Shown: positions 4,469 through 7,568 of the stretch, in pieces
How positions within the stretch are numbered: the first letter of the stretch is position 1
Layout of the letters: every line of letters begins with the position of its first letter
Assembly: GCA_017860675.1 (NCBI GenBank)
Contig: JAGDMV010000089.1
Location: 1-7,568 of the forward strand
From: Chloroflexota bacterium
GTDB lineage: Bacteria > Chloroflexota > Limnocylindria > Limnocylindrales > CSP1-4
Direction: 5' to 3'
DNA: 7,568 nucleotides
Notes under the pieces: model-generated
The model's input: the letters and a program-made list of their open reading frames with translations, nothing else
Told to the model about the DNA's origin: nothing
Database searches by the model: none
Made by a program: the position numbers and the translations under genes

Positions 4469-6646
4469 GTGGCCAACTCCCTCTACCGGCTCGGCCGGGC
4501 GACGTTCGACCGCCGGCGCCTCACGGCCGCCGCGTGGGCAGCCGTGCTCGCCGTCATGGCCGTCTCGGCCGTCTCCCTGCTCCAGCCCACCGCCACGACC
4601 TTCAGCCTCCCCGGCACCGAATCTCAGCAGGCCCTCGACGTCCTGGCCGACAAGTTCCCGGCCCTCGGCGCCGGCGGGGCGACCGCGAGGGTCGTGATCC
4701 AGGTACCCGATGGCGAGACGGTCCTCGCACCCCAGAACGTTGCCAGGATCGGGGCGATCGTCCAGGCCCTCAAGGACGTCCCCGAGGCGGCCACGGTTCT
4801 CGATCCGTTCCAGGCCCAGACGATCAGCCCGAAGCTGACGACCGCCTTCGTCCAGGTCGGCTTCAAAGTGCCCGCCACCCAGGTCACCGACGAGATCCGG
4901 TCGGCCCTGCTGGCCGTGGCGGCCGACGGCCGAACGACCGGGCTGACGGTCGAGGTCGGCGGCGATGCCATGATCGTCCCGACAGCGCTCGGCGGCGGGG
5001 AGGCGGTCGGCGTCGTCATCGCCGCGATCGTGCTCGTCATCACGCTCGGCTCGCTCCTCGCGGCGGGTCTGCCGCTCCTCACCGCGCTGTTCGGCATCGG
5101 GATCGGGCTGGCGGGAGTCGGCATCGCGACCAGCTTCTTCACCGTTTCGTCGTTCACGCCGGTGCTCGCGCTCATGCTCGGGCTCGCCGTCGCGATCGAC
5201 TACGCGCTGTTCATCGTCTCCCGCTACCGCCACGAGCTCGCCGTGGGGCGCGAGCCCCCCGACGCTGCCGGACGCGCCGTGGCGACGGCCGGCTCGGCCG
5301 TCGTCTTCGCCGGCTCGACCGTCGTGGTCGCCCTCGTCGCGCTGGCCGTGGTCAACGTCCCGATCCTCACCGAGCTCGGCCTGGCCGCCGCGTTCACGGT
5401 GGCGGTCTCGGTGCTCGTCGCGCTCACCCTCCTCCCCGCGCTGCTCGGGTTCCTCGGTCGTCGGCTCCGGCCGTCTGCCGATCCCGAAGGCGACGCGTCG
5501 CGGCCCGGGCTGGCCGTCCGCTGGGCGAACCTTCTCACCCGTCGGCCGATCCCGGTCATCGTCCTCGCCACCGCAGCCCTGCTCGTCGTCGCCTGGCCTG
5601 CCCTCGACCTGCGACTCGGCCTGCCCGACGACAGCACGGCCGCCCCGTCGACGACCCAGCGCAAGGCGTACGAGCTGATCTCGGAGGCATTCGGCCCCGG
5701 CGTCAACGGCCCGCTCGTGGTGGTCGTCGACGCATCCGCCAGCGCGGATCCGCAAGCCGCGGTGACCGCCGCGGCCGAGGCGGTCGGCGCGATCCCCGGC
5801 GCCGTCTATGTCGTCCCGCCGACGTTCGACGCGACGGGCACGATCGCCGAGTTCCAGGTAATCCCGTCCACCGGTCCCACCAGCGCCGGGACCGAGGCGC
5901 TCGTCAACGCCATCCGGGGCGGCAGCGCCGGGCTCCAGGAGGAGACAGGGGCCACGCTCGCCGTCACCGGCCACACGGCCATCTTCATCGACTTCTCGGC
6001 CCGGATGCAGGATGCCCTCTGGCCCTACCTCGCCGTCGTGGTCGGACTCGCGATCGTGCTGCTGACGGTCGTGTTCCGCTCGATCGCCGTGCCGGTCAAG
6101 GCGGCGGCCGGCTTTGTCCTGTCGCTGCTCGCGACCCTCGGCGTGGTCGTCGCGGTGTTCCAGTGGGGCTGGCTCGGCTCGGTCGTCGGGATTGCCGGCA
6201 CGGGGCCGATCCTGAGCCTGCTGCCGATGCTCATCGTCGCCGTGGTCTTCGGGCTGGCGATGGACTACGAGGTGTTCCTCGTCACCCGGATGCGCGAGGA
6301 GCATGCGCTGGGCGCGGACCCGAAGGCCTCTGTCGTCACCGGCTTCGCGCACGGCGCGAAGGTGGTCGCGGCGGCCGCGATCATCATGATCTCGGTCTTC
6401 GCTGGCTTCATCCTCTCGCCCGACCCGCTCGTCAAGTCGGCCGGCTTCGCGCTCGCCGTGGCGGTCCTGCTGGATGCGTTCGTCGTTCGCCTCACGATCG
6501 TGCCGGCGGCGATGGCGCTCCTCGGGCGGGCGGCCTGGTGGCTCCCCGGCTGGCTCGACCGCCTGCTGCCGAGCGTCGACGTGGAGGGCCGCCGGGCCGC
6601 CGTCGAGCCCGCGGCCGCCGCGTTCCCGGTGGAGGCGGAGGAGTGA
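4469..6646 (+). CDS. MMPL/RND-family transporter
   Basis: A 725-residue RND permease with two MMPL repeats (PF03176). MANSLYRLGRATFDRRRL leads into TM1 (about 18-38); a periplasmic loop (about 39-180, with PGTESQQALDVLADKFP) follows, then five helices to about 330. The second half repeats this, with TM7 near RPIPVIVLATAALLVVAW, a second outer loop, and a final helix bundle. The proton-relay Asp-Tyr pairs of MmpL proteins are intact: D244-Y245 in GLAVAIDYALFIVSRYRHEL and D599-Y600 in GLAMDYEVFLVTRMREEH. The ending WWLPGWLDRLLPSVDVEG is common in this family. It should export lipids, hydrophobic compounds or drugs by proton exchange; the substrate is unknown. The GTG at 4469 is chosen over upstream in-frame starts because AAGGAG (4454-4459) sits 9 nt before it and the protein begins at the family's usual N-terminus. 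Probably regulated by TetR-3 just upstream. Confidence 0.93.
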   Translation: MANSLYRLGRATFDRRRLTAAAWAAVLAVMAVSAVSLLQPTATTFSLPGTESQQALDVLADKFPALGAGGATARVVIQVPDGETVLAPQNVARIGAIVQALKDVPEAATVLDPFQAQTISPKLTTAFVQVGFKVPATQVTDEIRSALLAVAADGRTTGLTVEVGGDAMIVPTALGGGEAVGVVIAAIVLVITLGSLLAAGLPLLTALFGIGIGLAGVGIATSFFTVSSFTPVLALMLGLAVAIDYALFIVSRYRHELAVGREPPDAAGRAVATAGSAVVFAGSTVVVALVALAVVNVPILTELGLAAAFTVAVSVLVALTLLPALLGFLGRRLRPSADPEGDASRPGLAVRWANLLTRRPIPVIVLATAALLVVAWPALDLRLGLPDDSTAAPSTTQRKAYELISEAFGPGVNGPLVVVVDASASADPQAAVTAAAEAVGAIPGAVYVVPPTFDATGTIAEFQVIPSTGPTSAGTEALVNAIRGGSAGLQEETGATLAVTGHTAIFIDFSARMQDALWPYLAVVVGLAIVLLTVVFRSIAVPVKAAAGFVLSLLATLGVVVAVFQWGWLGSVVGIAGTGPILSLLPMLIVAVVFGLAMDYEVFLVTRMREEHALGADPKASVVTGFAHGAKVVAAAAIIMISVFAGFILSPDPLVKSAGFALAVAVLLDAFVVRLTIVPAAMALLGRAAWWLPGWLDRLLPSVDVEGRRAAVEPAAAAFPVEAEE

Positions 6647-6686
6647 CCGGGCTCGCCGTTGTCCGAACCGTCCGCGAAGGTGTGCG

Positions 6687-6953
6687 ATGCTCCCCGGCGA
6701 CGGAGCTACGCAGACGGGGTCTGGCATGTGCGGCGGAGTAGCGGACAGGCTCGTCACCGACGCAGAGGTGGCGCGCCGGCTGGGGATCTCCCGCGAGCAC
6801 GTGCGGGAGCTGATGTCCCGCGCTGGCTTCCCGGCTCCGCTCGGGCACATCGACAGCCGCTCGCCTGACCCCAGGGAGGTCCCCTTCTGGCGCTGGTCGG
6901 ACGTGGACGCCTGGGCCTGCGCGAGTGGCCACGCACGGGCCACCAGGCCGTAG
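6687..6953 (+). CDS. Small AlpA/excisionase-like helix-turn-helix protein
   Basis: An 88-residue protein. RLVTDAEVARRLGISREHVRELMSRAGFPAP (residues 21-51) is a winged-helix HTH of the MerR/AlpA/excisionase class, and PFWRWSDVDAWACASGHAR (66-84) is the typical wing with its W-R-x-S-D-V-x-A-W motif. Such proteins act as small DNA-binding regulators or as recombination directionality factors. No integrase, attachment site or phage gene accompanies it, so regulation is the likelier role. The ATG at 6687 has GAAGG (6676-6680) 6 nt ahead; an internal ATG at 6726, with GGGG 6 nt before, would give 75 residues and still include the whole domain. It starts 40 bp after the MMPL stop and could be read through from that operon. 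Confidence 0.75.
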   Translation: MLPGDGATQTGSGMCGGVADRLVTDAEVARRLGISREHVRELMSRAGFPAPLGHIDSRSPDPREVPFWRWSDVDAWACASGHARATRP

Positions 6954-7030
6954 GTCGGCAGTCCCTGGAGGCTCGACGGTCCCGAATCGGCCAGCGGAGC
7001 CCGTTCCGAGCCAGTTCGGCCCGACGCTAG

Positions 7031-7036
7031 TACCCT
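7031..7036 (+). promoter_or_regulatory. Possible -10 box for the GNAT gene
   Basis: TACCCT in the context TAGTACCCT fits TANNNT and lies 73 bp before the GNAT start, in the 156-bp gap after the HTH gene. No clear -35 box is present at the right distance, so this is a weak call. Confidence 0.25.
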
Positions 7037-7051
7037 CCGTCCCTCGTCGGA

Positions 7052-7069
7052 CGCCCCGCCGGAGGGGCG
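7052..7069 (+). other. GC-rich hairpin in the GNAT 5' leader
   Basis: CGCCCC (7052-7057) and GGGGCG (7064-7069) form a perfect 6-bp stem with a 6-base loop, between the possible -10 box and the GNAT start. There is no T-run, so it is a weak terminator or attenuator candidate, or chance. Confidence 0.3.
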
Positions 7070-7109
7070 CCTCGACCTGCTTGGCGGGATCTCCGCCTGG
7101 GAGGCATCC

Positions 7110-7568
7110 ATGACAGCCTGGCGGCTCCGCGAGTTCCACGCGGACGACATCGACGGCATCCTGCACCTCTGGGAGACGCTGAAGGCGTCGAACGTCGAGC
7201 CCGTGTACGCGCTCTCCGAGGTGCTCGCCTCGTGCGAGAAGGACCACGCCATCGTGGCCACCCACGGCGAGGAAGTCATCGGCGCGGCCGTGGGGCGGGC
7301 GGCGCACAACCAGGGCTGGGTCATCTTCCTCGCCGAGGCCGACGACTGGCGCGACCGTCACGAAGCTGTCGGCGCTCATGCCCCAGAACGAGACGCGGGT
7401 CGAGGCGCTGCTCGACCGTGGCTTCCGGATGAAGAAGAGCCTGCGCTACTTCGAGCGGCACATCCCCGTGCAGCGCGAGGAGCTGACCTCGCTCGCCCAG
7501 CTCGGCGGGCGCGTCCTGCCCCGCGACCTGTGGGAGTCCGTGGGCGGGATGGAGCGCGAGAAGGAGCT
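7110..7568 (+). CDS. GNAT-family N-acetyltransferase, apparently frameshifted, 3' partial
   Basis: The ATG at 7110 has a strong ribosome site, GGGAGG (7099-7104), 5 nt ahead. Residues 1-81 read as the N-terminal half of a GNAT domain: MTAWRLREFHADDIDGILHLWETL, then CEKDHAIVATHGEEVIGAAVGRAAHNQGWVIFLAEADDW, corresponding to helix 1-2 and strands 2-4. The acetyl-CoA-binding motif A (R/Q-x-x-G-x-G/A) that should come next is missing. After about 7350 this frame loses its third-position G/C bias and any family resemblance, though it stays open to the window edge (153 codons), while the +1 frame takes up the GNAT C-terminal part. The simplest reading is a deletion of about 60-75 bp, not a multiple of three, removing motif A; an assembly or sequencing error is equally possible. 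As written the enzyme would be inactive. Confidence 0.7.
   Translation, partial: MTAWRLREFHADDIDGILHLWETLKASNVEPVYALSEVLASCEKDHAIVATHGEEVIGAAVGRAAHNQGWVIFLAEADDWRDRHEAVGAHAPERDAGRGAARPWLPDEEEPALLRAAHPRAARGADLARPARRARPAPRPVGVRGRDGAREGA
7351..7568 (+). CDS. Shifted-frame continuation: GNAT C-terminus and probable start of an AAA+ module
   Basis: In the +1 frame relative to the GNAT start, 72 codons read ATVTKLSALMPQNETRVEALL, then DRGFRMKKSLRYFERHIPVQ, the last strands of a GNAT fold (the N-E-T-R-V-E-A-L-L-D-R-G-F segment matches the usual 'N..a...ye..GF' end). It continues with LGGRVLPRDLWESVGGMEREKE, which resembles the opening of p97/FtsH-type AAA+ domains (DVGG-x-x-x-x-K-x-x-L), and then the window ends. 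Codon third positions are almost all G/C, unlike the first frame here. A GNAT-AAA+ fusion is inferred; no Walker motif lies inside the window. Confidence 0.55.

Noticed and set aside
4226..7324. A very long minus-strand open frame (over 1000 codons) opposite the MMPL gene
   Set aside because: Its translation is Arg/Gly/Asp/His-rich without any domain, it lacks a ribosome site, and it is the usual antisense shadow of a high-GC gene; the plus strand carries clear MMPL motifs.

Overview
The window is very GC-rich (visibly about 70%), with strong G/C preference at third codon positions, GTG starts and short leaders. Together with an F420-type (deazaflavin) reductase-family protein and an MmpL-type exporter, this suggests an F420-making, high-GC bacterium such as an actinobacterium or a Chloroflexota lineage (Limnocylindria-like). 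This is inference; there is no rRNA or other marker to settle it.

Layout. Positions 1-58 hold the probable tail of an upstream gene. A first TetR-family regulator (92-691, +) converges on a second TetR regulator (778-1449, -). The second TetR is divergent from a membrane-anchored DUF385/F420-type nitroreductase-family protein (1559-2125, +). The 109-bp gap between them carries three copies of a 15-bp operator-like repeat laid over a near-consensus promoter. The reductase overlaps, tail to tail by 46 bp, a polytopic flippase-like/LPG-synthase transmembrane-region protein (2080-3294, -). A 462-bp noncoding stretch follows, with a 40-bp-period duplicated element, nested inverted repeats, and a leaderless promoter with TTGCA operator boxes. 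That promoter drives a third TetR regulator (3757-4371, +) and, most likely in the same transcript, an MMPL/RND exporter (4469-6646, +). Then come a small AlpA/excisionase-like HTH protein (6687-6953, +) and a GNAT acetyltransferase (7110 to the window end, +) that looks frameshifted. In the shifted frame it appears to run into the start of an AAA+ ATPase module.

How the genes work together. Two classic regulator/target pairs can be read from the DNA: TetR-2 with the F420-type reductase (shared operator region), and TetR-3 with the MMPL pump (autoregulated operon). The flippase-like protein and the MMPL transporter both belong to families that handle lipids or hydrophobic compounds, so the region may serve envelope or detoxification functions; no substrate can be named. 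I see no phage, IS element, CRISPR array or RNA gene, and no convincing undescribed multi-gene system. The most unusual points are the operator array at 1471-1517, the duplicated element at 3427-3490, the operator/promoter at 3701-3749, and the GNAT to AAA+ junction with its apparent lesion.
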